From: Cordilura impudica
Taxonomy: Eukaryota; Arthropoda; Insecta; Diptera; Scathophagidae
Assembly (NCBI GenBank): GCA_963682025.1
Contig: OY821518.1
Location: 32,506,032-32,570,031 of the forward strand
Length of the DNA stretch: 64,000 bases
Direction of reading: 5' to 3'
Positions 46,556-58,229 of the stretch are shown one piece after another. Position numbers and translations under genes: made by a program. Position 1 is the first letter of the stretch. Each line of letters starts with the position of its first letter. The notes beneath the pieces were generated by a model. The model ran no database searches. It was not told where the DNA came from and saw nothing but the letters and a program-made list of their open reading frames with translations.

Positions 46556-46930
46556 GCGAAGCAAAACAAACGAAAAAGAAAAACTACTGAGGAAACATGT
46601 ATTAGAAACTTTATATTTAAAATTTTTTAATTTTTTTCTATTATTAAAGGGAAAAACATCGCAGTTCGGCACAAGAGAAAATTTTCCTTGAATATATGGA
46701 GTGCCATCAGGATATAGCTAGGGGGTTTGTGAAGGGAGATCGGGCTGTTGTGGAGAGTCATTGAGAAGACCTGACAGGAAAATTAAATTGTTTTGGCCCA
46801 CCATCTAAAGATGTTAATGGTTGGAAAAAATCCTGGGCAGATTGGAAGTGCCATGTGAGAAAAAAAAATGAGCCACAACAAAAAAGAAACTCAAAAAAAC
46901 TGGTGGAGGTCGGTTCAACCAATATATTTT
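46556..46930 (+). pseudogene. PIF/Harbinger-associated Myb/SANT-like protein, broken
   Basis: Opens MAKQNKRKRKTTEET, a basic start, then after a short AT-rich gap that may be an intron or frameshift (about 46595-46650) reads HRSSAQEKIFLEYMECHQDI, ARGFVKGDRAVVESH, a stop in place of the usual Trp, then FGPPSKDVNGWKKSWADWKC. This is the Myb/SANT-like DNA-binding domain protein that Harbinger elements encode to help the transposase find its ends. It runs towards the transposase gene on the other strand; the two ends meet near 46920. Confidence 0.72.
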
Positions 46931-47290
46931 AAGTGATGTCGAGGAATCGATTGGAAGAATTTGCGGCTTTCATAAATGCGTTGGTGGCTTAGATGGCAAA
47001 AGTTTTGATACATCATCTCATATCCTATAACGCCTTGGAATGAACCGGTACCTACAAACCGTAGTGTAGTTGCCAATTGCAGAATAGCCGGAATTGTTGA
47101 TTTTTTAAGGTGTGGGGAAATTTTTTCCAAAACCATCACAAACGCATCCTTGTTCAGACGATAATACATAATAAAGCTAAAAGAGGTACATGAATGATTT
47201 TTGTTTGCAAGTAAATGTACATATACATGTAACTTACATTTCACTTGGACATGATAAAGGATCTGATGCATACCTTAATTGACGTCGTTA
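46915..47290 (-). pseudogene. PIF/Harbinger transposase, N-terminal part only
   Basis: Exon pieces join across a 61-nt intron (donor GTAAGT at 47237, acceptor TTTTAG ending at 47177) to read ASDPLSCPSEIFIMYYRLNK, then DAFVMVLEKISPHLKKSTIP and AILQLATTLRFVGTGSFQGV. This is the helix-turn-helix start of Harbinger transposases. The DDE catalytic half is absent: the frame ends at 46915, where the Myb gene begins. Retention of a spliceable intron suggests that the element decayed from a once-active two-gene copy. TIRs were not found. Confidence 0.72.
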
Positions 47291-47544
47291 ATTATGCCGG
47301 GCATTTTTAAATTTTTTATTTATTTATTTTATTTATTTAACACAACACAATCTTAAAATTTCGCTTTATATTCTATTTCTTTCCAACAATCAGCTGTGTA
47401 TTTTTCGTTACGTTGCCATATTTAATACACAAAAATAACTTTTTAATTTTTTTTCGATTTAATGAAAGCGACAAATTTCTGAAGAAGCTAAAACGAAATC
47501 GATCGATTTGGCAATACGGAATCAAATCGATTTCAATTTTGTTC

Positions 47545-47765
47545 TGTGATGCTGAATCCAAATCTGCACTTGGTTTTCTTCAGCTCGACTTTTCGCATTA
47601 AGGCACTTCCACTACATATTTTGGAATAACTTGAAAACGGTTAACCTATTCAGTTAAAAAAATCCAAAACTCGTCAAGAATATTATCTTTAACCGTGCTT
47701 ACATTCGTTTTAAATTTGCCCAGTAGTTTCAGAGATAACGTTGAAGTTTTGAAAAAAAGAATTTT
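47545..47765 (+). repeat. short interspersed repeat, second copy
   Basis: Matches 45290-45530: GATGCTGAATCCAAATCTGC, TTTTGGAATAACTTGAAAAC, CCGTGCTTACATTCG, GTAGTTTCAGAGATAACG. Type unknown. Confidence 0.6.
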
Positions 47766-47914
47766 TTTTCAAAAGTCAAAAATACGATTATTACCTTGTA
47801 AAAAATTGCAATAAAGTTCCAGTCAACACCAAAAAAGTTCAATTTTGTTTCCTTGTGTTATTACTTATTAGAAGAGTAGAAAAAAATTTATACGTATGGG
47901 TGATATTTTTTATA

Positions 47915-48291
47915 TCTATAATATTAATAGGCTAGGCGATTTCTTGTGACTGATGTTTTGTTCCACCGTTTGATCCCAATTTTGATCAAACGTATATTAT
48001 TTGAAAGGTATTTCTTTTTAGCCGTTTTGCAGATTTACAGATTTTTAAATTTTTTCCTTTATTTTGTGTAAATTGCATTTAAAGTTGTTATTAACACATA
48101 CATAAAATTATACAATGTTATGTGTGTGTTTAATAAATTTGTTAATGTGTTTGTAATAACAATGAGTTTGTTTTTTGTGTTGATTTGTGAATTGGCTTTA
48201 ATTGATTATCATACTTTTAGGGTCTTTATATAATGAAAAATTAAAATTTACTAGAATTTGCACTCGAATTTCGAGGGCTGGAATCTGCTAG
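47915..48291 (+). mobile_element. non-autonomous Helitron-like element, best-preserved copy
   Basis: 377 bp. 5' TCTATAATATTAATAGGCTA, 3' palindrome CTCGAATTTCGAG, 12 bases, then CTAG at 48288-48291. Flanked by A and T with no target duplication. A TC start, a 3' hairpin about 12 nt before CTRR and A|T insertion are the Helitron rules. There is no Rep/helicase, so it depends on an autonomous partner elsewhere. Confidence 0.85.
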
Positions 48292-48337
48292 TTAAATTAA
48301 ACATGCATCAGTATTTTCATACCATCCACACTACTGT

Positions 48338-48545
48338 GCAGAGCGCATGTATTGGTTTTTTATTCCGTTTGTAACACATCGAAATAAATTGCAGAGACCC
48401 CAAAAACATATACTTTCTTGATCCTTATAACAAGGGAAGTTCATTTAGCCATAACGGGCTGCCCGTCTGTCTGTGGAAATCACGATCACACTCAATAACT
48501 AAGCTAAACTCTAATTTTTTGCTTAAAATCTTCAATTAACAACCC
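48338..48545 (+). mobile_element. GTCY-type (mini-me-like) element, 5' fragment
   Basis: Has ACCATCCACACTACTGTGCA, ATTCCGTTTGTAACACATCG, TTCTTGATCCTTATAACAAG and CCGTCTGTCTGTGGAAATCA, then breaks off into the P-like remnant. Confidence 0.7.
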
Positions 48546-49038
48546 GAAGGATTAATATCAACGCTATCATTGCCACTGTCCTATTCATCCGTTAATATTT
48601 CAATTTTAAGATTGTTTCTTAATATTGACTGTTGATCAGATAAATAATTAGACTCTTTATTTGCTGCTGTCCATTCCAGCATGATGTCCTCGTCGTCTTC
48701 GCAATTCGAAATATATTATTTTCATTGATTTCTTCATATTTTATAAACATATGTTGACTGAAATCAAGGAAATACCTTAATTTAAGAATGAAGCCATTAA
48801 TATATTTGTTTCTCTTTTATCCGGCAATTCTAAACGACTGTAGATATTCAGTATTTCCCGGAATATAGTCCGTATTCTCGCATTTATTCCAGATTTTATT
48901 GAATTGCTGGATAAAGAATAGCGTCTCCTGTACTTTCGCCGCCAATAAAGGTTCGATGAAGAATTCAGCATCCAATTTAGTTTTAATTGCTGCAGTCATG
49001 CTGTGACTCAGCAGTTGAGCGGCTCTGGAAACTTCCAT
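48500..49038 (-). pseudogene. P-element/THAP9-like transposase fragment
   Basis: On the minus strand a frame from 49038 reads MEVSRAAQLLSHSMTAAIKT, KVQETLFFIQQFNKIWNKCE and GNTEYLQSFRIAG, with a stop at 48817, then goes on in the same frame with RNKYINGFILKLRYFLDFSQ. This is the region after the catalytic core and around the GTP-binding insertion of P-type transposases (KVS.AAQ.LS.SV in P element and THAP9). The THAP zinc finger and N-terminus are absent. Later parts towards 48500 are frayed. Both flanks are GTCY-type repeats. Confidence 0.6.
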
Positions 49039-49435
49039 CCTTTCGAATCTAGTTACATTTAGATGCGATCCTTTTTATACCCTCCACACCTCAGTGCCAG
49101 AGGGTATATATAGGTTTGCCATTCCGTTTGTAACGCATCGAAGTAAATTCCGGAGACCCCAAAATAATATATTTTCTTGACCGTCTGTCCGTCTGTCTGT
49201 GGAAATCACGATCACGCCGGCAATATCTAAGCTAGACCGTTCGTTTTTATAGGAGTTGCTATTTAAAGTCGTCAAAATCGGTCAAAGGGGTCTTGAGTTA
49301 TGAATGAAACTTTGAAAAAATACAATTTTTCAGTGTGTTTGTTGTTTTTCTTAAAATATGTTGTACATATATGTTGTAATTCTTTACAGTTGTGTGTATA
49401 TTTATACTACACGTGTCACATTGGCCTAAATATTA

Positions 49436-51202
49436 AAAATAAAAAACTAAAAATGAAAAATGGAAAATGGAAAATTAAAAATAAAAAATTAAAAATGGAA
49501 AAAGGAAAATGGAAAATGGAAAATGAAAAATGAAAAATCGAAAATGAAAAATGGAAAATGAAAAATGAAAAACGAAAATTGGAAAATGGAAAATGATAAA
49601 CGATAAATGAAAAATGGAAAATGAAAAATTAAAAATTAAAAATTAAAAATTAAAAATGAAAAATGAAAAATGTTAAATGTTAAATGTAAAATGTAAAATG
49701 GAAAATGGAAAATGAAAAATGAAAATGGAAAATGAAAATTGAATATTGAAAACTGAAAAATGAAAAATGGAAAATGAAAAATGGAAAAGGAAAAATGAAA
49801 AATTAAAAATGAGAAACAAAAAATTAAAAATGAAAAACGGAAAATGGAAAATGAAAAATGAAAATTGAAAAGTGAAAAAACGGAAAATGAAAAATGAAAA
49901 ATGAAAATTCAAAAATGAAAAATGGAAAAAGAAAAATGAAAATTGAAAATTGAAAAATGAAAAAAACGGAAAACGAAAAATTAAAAATGGAAAATGAAAA
50001 ATAAAAATGGAAAATGAAATATGAAATATGAAATATGAAATATGAAATATGAAATTTGAAAAATGAAAAATGAAAAATTTAAAATAAAAGTGGAAAATGA
50101 AAAATTACAAATTACAAATTAAAAATGGAAAATGGTAAATGGAAAATTAAAAATAAAAATGGAGAATGAAATATGAAACTTGAAAAATGATAAATGAAAA
50201 TTGAAAATGAAAAATGAAAAAAGAAAAATGGAAAATGGAAAATGCAAAATGAAAAATGAAAAATGAAAAATGAGAAATGAAAAATGAAAAATGAAAAATG
50301 AAAAATGAAAAATGAAAAATGAAAAATGAAAAATGAAAAATGAAAAATGAAAAATGAAAAATGAAAAATGAAAAATGAAAAATGAAAAATGAAAAATGAA
50401 AAATGAAAAATGAAAATGAAAATGAAAAATGGAAAATGAAGAATTAAAAAAGAAAAATGAAAAATGGAAAATGAAATATGAAAAATTAAAAGTTAAAAAT
50501 GAAAATTGAAAATGGAAAATTGAAAAATGAAAAAACGGAAAACGAAAAATGAAAACTGAAAATTCAAAAATGAAAAATGGAAAATGAAAAATGGAAAATG
50601 GAAAATAAAAATGAAAAATGAAAAATGAAAAATGAAAAATGAAAAATGAAAATTGAAAATGAAAATGAAAAAACGAAAAATGAAAAATGGAAATTGAAAA
50701 ATGAAAAATGAAAAATGGGAAATGAAAAATAAAAATGGAAAATGAAATATGAAATTTGAAAAATGAAAAATGAAAATTGAAAATAAAAATGGAAAATGGA
50801 AAATGAAAAATTACAAATTACAAATTAAAAATTACAAATTAAAAATTAAAAATGGAAAATGAAAAATGGAAAATGAAATATGAAAAATTAAAAATGAAAA
50901 TTGAAAATGAAAAATGGAAAATGAAAAATTAAAATGAAAATTGGAAAATGAAGAATTAAAAAAGAAAAATGAAAAATGGAAAATGATATATGAAAAATTA
51001 AAAATGAAAATTGAAAATTGAAAAATGAAAAAACGGAAAACGAAAAATGAAAAATGAAAAATAAGAATAAAAAATGAAAATGAAAATGAAAAATGGAAAA
51101 TGAAAAATTAAAAACGTAAAATGAAAAATGGAAAATAGGAAATGAAAAATTAAAAATGAAAAATGAAAAATGAAAAATGTAAAATGGAAAATGAAAAATG
51201 AA

Positions 51203-51256
<54 letters not shown>

Positions 51257-51884
51257 AAAATTGAAAATTGAAAATTGAAAATTGAAAATTGAAAATTGAA
51301 AATTGAAAATTGAAAATTGAAAATTGAAAATTGAAAATTGAAAATTGAAAATTGAAAACTGAAAAATGGAAAAAGAAAAATGAAAAACTAAAAATGAAAA
51401 ACGGAAAATAGAAAATGAAAAATGAAAAATGAAAATTGAAAATTGAAAATTGAAAATTGAAAATTGAAAATTGAAAATTGAAAATTGAAAATTGAAAATT
51501 GAAAATTGAAAATTGAAAATTGAAAATTGAAAATTGAAAAATGAAAAATGAAATAACGGAAAACGAAAAATGAAAATTGAAAATTCAAAAATGAAAAATG
51601 GAAAATGGAAAATGAAAATTGAAAAATGAAAAAAACGGAAAACGAAAAATGAAAATTGAAAAATGAAAAATGGAAAATGAAAAATAAAAATGGAAAATGA
51701 AATATGAAATTTGAAAAATGAAAAATAAAAATGGAAAATGGAAAATGGAAAATGAAAAATTACGAATTACAAATTAAAAACTAAAAATGGAAAATAAAAA
51801 AGGAAAATGAAAAATAAAAATGGAAAATGAAATATGAAATTTGAAAAATAAAAATTGAAAATGAAAAATGGAAAATGAACAAGT
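49436..51884 (+). repeat. AAAAATG-type heptamer satellite, block 1
   Basis: About 2.4 kb of 7-bp units: AAAAATG, AAAATGG, AAAATTG, AAAATTA and rarer CGGAAAA or TATGAAA variants. Pure sub-blocks of one variant appear, e.g. GAAAAAT at 50262-50410 and GAAAATT at 51256-51355 and 51430-51540. The frames of repeated FHFSIFNFQ-type residues are the repeat translated. Confidence 0.95.
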
Positions 51885-52648
51885 AAGAAAATTATAGTCG
51901 GCCTAGACCGACTATACGATACCCTATACCATGCGTTTAGAAACCCTATCTCTTAGACCCAACTAACTTCACATAGAAAATAAGCAAAAACCAAATTTGA
52001 GTGTGATTTTTATTAATTTTTTTGGCTGCAGATATGAAAAAGTTCATACCGGATGCTATATCTATATGGGGACGAGGTCCAAAAATGGACCGATCCATGG
52101 TTGGTAACGTCTCTTGTATTTTGCAAAAACATATACAAACAAAATTTGAGAAGAATCAGTGCAATATTTTTGTTTTTTTTAATAGATTTAAGTGAATATC
52201 GGGAAGCAGCTCTATATGGGGACAAAGGGATCATTTTTGAACTACTCATTAATGGATGTAATGAATGCATACAAACCCAATTTGAGTAAGATCTATATGA
52301 CAATTTGGATCTTATGGCAATTTATGTCGATTTCATAGGGGTAATTTGTATGGGGGCTAGGTCTGAACATGGACCGATTCTCATCAATTTCAATAGCGTT
52401 CATTCCACGGCCGATAAAAGCTTATATATCAAATTTCATCAAAATATATTCATATTTGCGACCTGCAGTTTGTTTGCAAAGTTTACATGGACACACAGAC
52501 GGACGGACGGACATTGTTAAATCAACTCAAAAAGTGATTCTGATTCGATCGGTATAATTAAAGATGGGTCTGGGTCAAATATTTTTGGTTGTTACAAACA
52601 GCAGCACAAAGTCATTATACCCAAACCACATAGTGGTATAGGGTATAA
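51885..52648 (+). repeat. GACCGACTATA-family repeat, full copy 1
   Basis: Starts AACAAGTAAGAAAATTATAGT then CGGCCTAGACCGACTATACG and ACCCTATACCATGCG; ends CACATAGTGGTATAGGGTAT. About 0.76 kb. Includes CGACTCA-like and (GGAC)n tracts. The ends GTATAGGGTAT and ATACCCTATAC are inverse of each other, so it may be a TIR element, but no transposase is coded. Confidence 0.85.
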
Positions 52649-53036
52649 AAATGGAAAATGAAAAATTAAAAAAGAAAAAATGAAAAATAGAAAATGAAAT
52701 ATGAAAAATTAAAAGTAAAAAATGAAAATGGAAAATTAAAAATTGAAAAATGAAAAATGAAAAATGGAAAATGGAAAATGAAAATTGAAAAATGAAAAAA
52801 ACGGAAAACGAAAAATGAAAATTGAAAAATGAAAAATGGAAAATGAAAAATAAAAATGGAAAATGAAATATGAAATTTGAAAAATGAAAAATAAAAATGG
52901 AAAATGAAAAATTACGAATTACAAATTAAAAACTAAAAATGGAAAATAAAAAAGGAAAATGAAAAATAAAAATGGAAAATGAAATATGAAATTTGAAAAA
53001 TAAAAATTGAAAATGAAAAATGGAAAATGAACAAGT

Positions 53037-53800
53037 AAGAAAATTATAGTCGGCCTAGACCGACTATACGATACCCTATACCATGCGTTTAGAAACCCTA
53101 TCTCTTAGACCCAACTAACTGGACATAGAAAATAAGCAAAAACCAAATTTGAGTGTGATTTTTATTAATTTTTTTGGCTGCAGATATGAAAAAGTTCATA
53201 CCGGATGCTATATCTATATGGGGACGAGGTCCAAAAATGGACCGATCCATGGTTGGTAACGTCTCTTGTATTTTGAAAAAACATATACAAACAAAATTTG
53301 AGAAGAATCAGTGCAATATTTTTGTTTTTTTTAATAGATTTAAGTGAATATCGGGAAGCAGCTCTATATGGGGACAAAGGGATCATTTTTGAACTACTCA
53401 TTAATGGATGTAATGAATGCATACAAACCCAATTTGAGTAAGATCTATATGACAATTTGGATCTTATGGCAATTTATGTCGATTTCATAGGGGTAATTTG
53501 TATGGGGGCTAGGTCTGAACATGGACCGATTCTCATCAATTTCAATAGCGTTCATTCCACGGCCGATAAAAGCTTATATGTCAAATTTCATCAAAATATA
53601 TTCATATTTGCGACCTGCAGTTTGATTGCAAAGTTTACATGGACACACAGACGGACGGACGGACATTGTTAAATCAACTCAAAAAGTGATTCTGATTCGA
53701 TCGGTATAATTAAAGATGGGTCTGGGTCAAATATTTTTGGTTGTTACAAACAGCAGCACAAAGTCATTATACCCAAACCACATAGTGGTATAGGGTATAA
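53037..53800 (+). repeat. GACCGACTATA-family repeat, full copy 2
   Basis: Near-identical to 51885-52648, at a constant offset of 1152 bases, as part of the tandem duplication. Confidence 0.88.
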
Positions 53801-53802
53801 AA

Positions 53803-54560
53803 ATGGAAAATGAAAAATTAAAAAAGAAAAAATGAAAAATAGAAAATGAAATATGAAAAATTAAAAGTAAAAAATGAAAATTGAAAATGGAAAATTAAAA
53901 ATTGAAAAATGAAAAATGAAAAAACGGAAAACGAAATATGAAAATTGAAAATTCAAAAATGAATAACGGAAAATGGAAAATGAAAAATGAAAATTGAAAA
54001 TTGAAAAATGTAAAAAAAAAACATATGAGAAATGGAAATTGAAAAATGAAAAATGGAAAATGGAAAATGAAAAATAAAAATGGAAAATAAAATATGAAAT
54101 TTGAAAAATGAAAAATAAAAATTAAAAATAAAAATGGAAAATGAAAAATTACAAATTAAATATTAAAAATGGAAAATGAAAAATGGAAAATGAAATATGA
54201 AAAATTAAAAATGAAAATTGAAAATGAAAAATGAAAAATGGGATATGGAAAATGGAAAATTGAAAATGAAAATTGGAAAATTAAGAATTAATAAAGAAAA
54301 ATGAAAAATGGAAAATGAAATATGAAAAATTAAAAATGAAAATTGAAAATGGAAAATAAAAAATGAAAGATGGAATTTGAAAAATGGAAAATAGGATATG
54401 AAAAATTAAAAATGAAAATTGAAAATTTTAAATTTAAAAATTAAAGATTAAAAATTAAAAATTGTAAATAACAAATTAAAAATTTAAAATTAAAAATTAA
54501 AAATTAAAACTTTAAAATTAAAAATTGAATATTAAAAATTAAACATTAAAAACTAAAAAT
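53803..54560 (+). repeat. AAAAATG-type heptamer satellite, block 3
   Basis: Continues the array after the duplicated repeat (block 2, 52651-53027, lies between the two nested repeats). Towards 54450 the units change to AAAAATT, the variant that makes up the whole array at 7354-8770. Confidence 0.9.
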
Positions 54561-54835
54561 TAAAAGTTTTAGTTTCTTACCTGTTTTATTATATTTCTTT
54601 TTTGTGTTAAATAAAATTATTTTAAATTTCCTTTTTTAAAATTTTAATTATCAGTATCGGCAACAGTGTCAAAGTGGTAGCCATACCTAATTATTGGGTG
54701 GAGGGCATCAAAAATTCGGCACAGCCGAATTTAACACTCTTACTTGTTTTATTATTATTTTTTTTTATTTAAATTTTTTTTTTAAATTTCGATAAAAAAA
54801 TATATGTTTTCAAATTTCATGTTTTTAAATTTCAT

Positions 54836-55592
54836 TATACCCTATTCCAATATGTGGTTTGGGTATAATGACTTTGTGCTGCTGTTTGTAATTACCAAAA
54901 ATATTTGAAATAGACCCATCTTTTACATACCGATCGACTCAGAATCACTTTCTGAGTCGATTTAACGATGTACGTCCGTCTGTGTGTCCATGTAAACCTA
55001 TCAAACTACAGGTTGCAAATATGAATGTATTTTGATGGAATTTTATATATAAGCTATTACCGGCCATAGGATGAACGCTATTGAAACTGGTGAAAATCGG
55101 TCCATGTCCCCATAGAAATGACCCCTATGAAATCGACATAAATTACCATAAGATCCAAATTATCATATAGATCTCAGTCAAATTGGGTCTTTATGTGTTT
55201 ATTATATCCATTAATCAGTAGTCCAAAAATAATCCCAATAGGACAGTTCATAGCCATAGGCCCCATATAGAGCTGCTTCCCGGTCTTCAATTAAATCTAT
55301 CAAAAACGAAAATATTGCACAGATTTTTCTCATATATTTTTCGCATATATTTTTTCAAACTGACTTTACCAAATATGGTCAGGATCGGTCCATGTTTCGA
55401 TCTACTCCCCATATAAATATAGCATCCGATATGAACTTTTTCATATCTGCAGCCAAAAAAATTAATAAAAATCCCACTCAAATTTGGTTTATGCTTATTT
55501 TTTATATCCAGTTAATTGGACCGAAGAGATAAGGGGTCTAAACCTTGGTGTAGGGTATCGTATAGTCGGTCTAGACCGACTATAATTTCTTA
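54836..55592 (-). repeat. GACCGACTATA-family repeat, inverted
   Basis: TATACCCTATTCCAATATGTGG, CCGATCGACTCAGAATCACT, GTCCGTCTGTGTGTCC, then GTAGGGTATCGTATAGTCGG and CTAGACCGACTATAATTTC. Older than the copies at 51885 and 53037. Confidence 0.8.
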
Positions 55593-56940
55593 CCTGTTTT
55601 TCAATTTCAAAAGTATATTCTCTCTTATGTTACAAAATAATAAGAATTTTTCTCCTAAAATAGTTCTCGTACGAATAATAATTTATAGTTGATGCAACAT
55701 TAGCATTGGTCACTGACATGGCATATATCAACATTTACTGTTTTGTTGCTAAAGACGTTTATTTTTCGTGCCTAATCAGTTTGCACATCCTCACCCCCCA
55801 TACTGACTGTTGCACTGTGTGTTCTTTGACTTCGTGATTGTTGCTATTTCAAAGATTTCTCCGAACTGTTTTTAAAATTTATAGACTTTTAATCGATGCT
55901 CTATGTTGATTTTTTATTTTACACAATTACTTGAACCTCTTTATTACTGTGTCACTCAGTCACTCATTGTCTGATTAGTTCATGAACTTTTATTTAGCAA
56001 ACAATTTCATATTTTTTACATTAATTTTTAAATATTTAATAACAAGTTCTAGACATGCACTTAATGGTGTTTAGCGTGTGTAGACCCTGCTTTTCTTAAG
56101 TGGATCCTGTTCAGCCCTGCCTAGTCATGCTTTAAGGTTATTTAAGATTATCCTCATCGCACCTCCTACAATGTTGTCATCATCACCACTTTGACTTTTC
56201 ATTTGTTGGTATGTATGTTTAGCTTTTGTAAAGTCATGGCGCTTTCTGACTAACGTTGTAATAACAATTTCAATTAGTTTCCTCATTTGTGTGTTCTTGA
56301 TGTCCTACGAACGTGCGGTATTATTATTAGTTTTTGTTCGGTGTTGTAATATTGAAATAGAAAATTAGTTAAACTCGAACAAGTTATTTGATCTATTTAT
56401 TTTCATATTGAAAGGTCAGTCTTGATTGTGGTTTTTTTTGTGTAAAAATCCTTGGTCATATATGATATAGGGCTTTGTTGCCAGGGTATTATTAGATTGT
56501 GGAGATGTTTGTAATTCAAATGAAAAAGAACTCAGTATTATGTGCTGTCTCTCCTTTTGTCTGTCTCTTTGTTTATGGAAACCTTGTACGCAAACTACTC
56601 GTCGCAAATGTAAAAATATTTTGCAATTATTAAAGCCGAGTATAAATTGTATATGGCCAACAGATTATTGAGAATTTTTTGAAATTTCTTAAGGTCGCTG
56701 AAATCAAATTTTTTCCCAAAAAAAATGAGGTTATGAAACATAACTTTCTTTCTCTGCTGATTTATTTTCATAAAATCAGATAAATCACTTCCCAAGAGTA
56801 CCAACTTACTAAAAAAAAATTATAATGGTAATAATAATTAGTTTAAGGGGCTATTTGAAAACCTTAAAAGTAACAAGTAAGACTGATAAACTCTATATTA
56901 GAAATTTTAAATTGGAAAAATTTTAATTGTTTTCAGATGA
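55593..56940. other. AT-rich stretch, no gene recognised
   Basis: No familiar repeat or coding motif. Base composition is less extreme than in the satellites (for example 55730-56330). The short frames seen here lack any recognisable motif. Confidence 0.4.
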
Positions 56941-57822
56941 AGCAAGTAAGAGTATCAAATTCGGTTATAACAAATTTGAACAAAATATTTTAAAAAGTTA
57001 AGAAATTGATAAACTTAATACTAAATTATTGCAACAAACACACAGAATTTTTTAATTTTTTTTAGCGGTGTCTCCATATTTTGGGTCATATCTGGGAACA
57101 GTGATGCCAGATTTACTCCATTTTAAACACGAACCTGCTTGAAATAATGCCAAACATATTTTCCTAAGAAAGCCCAAGTGAGTGGTTTATTTTGTGAATG
57201 AGGGTGACTTCAACAGACAGACGGACGGACGGACAGACGGACATTGCAATATCGGCACGAGTTGTTATAAGGATAGAGAATATATATGGGGTGTTTCATG
57301 TCAAATGACCCAACTTTTGAAACCGATGTCTTCCGATCGGGATGAAATTTGCACCAAGGTTAGTCAATTGGATAATAGTTTAGGCACAATTTTTCAACAA
57401 GATCGGTCAATAACTCTCTGAGTTAGAGGGGGTAAAATTTGACATTTTGGCCAAGCAGGTGTTTTTTTTCACCCATGTAACTTTTTACCTATTGTTCTTA
57501 GCAAAATTTGTCCCAAATGGTTTAGATAGCTATTTCTTCAATCTTTCGAAAAAAAATTAAAAAAAATTTTTTTTTTTCCTTTTTTTCAAAAAAGGCCCTT
57601 TTTTGTGCTCAAAAGAAAGCTCAGGTCTTCTCCTTTAAGAGCTTTTGGGTTGCTTAGTGGGTTGCAAGGGGGATATCTATCAAAATAAATGTTTTGTAAC
57701 TCAAGACAACGGTTTTGAATTTTGAATTTTTTCCTATTTGTGGGGTCGCCTTTATGGGGTCGCAAACACATTTTTCGATGATAAACTGATATAAACCCTC
57801 TTTGCAGTGGTGTGGAGGGTAT
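56941..57822 (-). mobile_element. GTCY-type (mini-me-like) element with a solo TIR inserted
   Basis: Read on the minus strand: TATACCCTCCACACCACTGC, GATATCAGTTTATCATCG-like start, GCGACCCCATAAAGG, (solo TIR), TTATAACAACTCGTGCCGAT, GTCCGTCTGTCCGTCC, ATTCACAAAATAAACCACTC, ATATGGAGACACCGCTAA, TAATTTAGTATTAAGTTTAT, and the 3' end AACCGAATTTGATACTCTTA. Its order without the insert defines the family layout. Confidence 0.75.
57285..57755 (+). mobile_element. solo long terminal inverted repeat
   Basis: GGGGTGTTTCATGTCAAATG, TTTGAAACCGATGTCTTCCG, GGGATATCTATCAAAATAAA and ACTCAAGACAACGG follow the outer ~470 bp of the left repeat at 41983-42571. No internal gene and no second repeat are present. It sits at an AATATATAT site, as the full element does. 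Confidence 0.85.
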
Positions 57823-58229
57823 AAAACCTTGTAATATATGCATTTTTCAATAGCTTCAAATTTAGAGTTCTTAAAAGAAAAAGTGCTTACACATGAAGTA
57901 TTGCAAAAAAAAAAAGAAAAAAATGAAAACCTAATTAATTTTTTTAAAACAATAAATGGTTATTTAATTTTTTATAAGTAATTTAGCACTTTTTTAAGAA
58001 AATTCAAATTTTTATTATTATTTTTCTCTCATCTTGGCGATTTATTGCAACGGTAAAAAAGTGTGGCAATACCAGCCTTAACTAATATGACACGTGGAGT
58101 ATAACGAAACATACACACTCATTAAGCAAATGCTACAAATACAACGACCACAGGAATAACAATAGTTACAGCTGCCACACACAAATAACTTAATGTAGAA
58201 TAACAAGCACATTTTTTTTTACATTTTCA

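Larger units (their letters stand above)
51605..53908. repeat. 1152-bp tandem duplication (51605-52756 and 52757-53908)
   Basis: The unit holds heptamer satellite plus a full GACCGACTATA-family repeat. Corresponding bases are exactly 1152 apart over at least the nested repeat (for example 51891 and 53043, 52305 and 53457), with only a few substitutions and small array-length differences. The duplication is recent. Confidence 0.92.
49076..54745 (+). mobile_element. GTCY-type element swollen by heptamer arrays to ~5.7 kb
   Basis: The 5' part 49076-49300 has TACCCTCCACACCTCAGTGC, GGTTTGCCATTCCGTTTG, GTCTGTCCGTCTGTCTGTGG and TCGTCAAAATCGGTCAAAGG. The 3' part 54650-54745 has ATCGGCAACAGTGTCAAAGT, GGGTGGAGGGCATC, the hairpin ATTCGGCACAGCCGAAT and AACACTCTTACTTG. 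In between lie heptamer arrays and two nested repeats. Compact relatives such as 56941-57822 are about 0.4-0.9 kb without arrays, so the centre has expanded. Confidence 0.65.

Noticed and set aside
49436..51588. Frames of FHFSIFNFQ-type repeats that look like membrane proteins
   Set aside because: They are the heptamer satellite translated; 7-bp units cycle through all frames and give low-complexity peptides.
52013..52303. 96-residue minus frame, also at 53165-53455
   Set aside because: Lies in the duplicated GACCGACTATA repeat; other family copies do not keep the frame, so the pair reflects duplication and not selection.
45055..55840. CACAGTGCAACAG at 45058 and its inverse near 55814, possible ends of a 10.8-kb element
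   Set aside because: Flanks show no target duplication, the contents are clearly several separate insertions, and 13 bp can match by chance in repeat-rich DNA.
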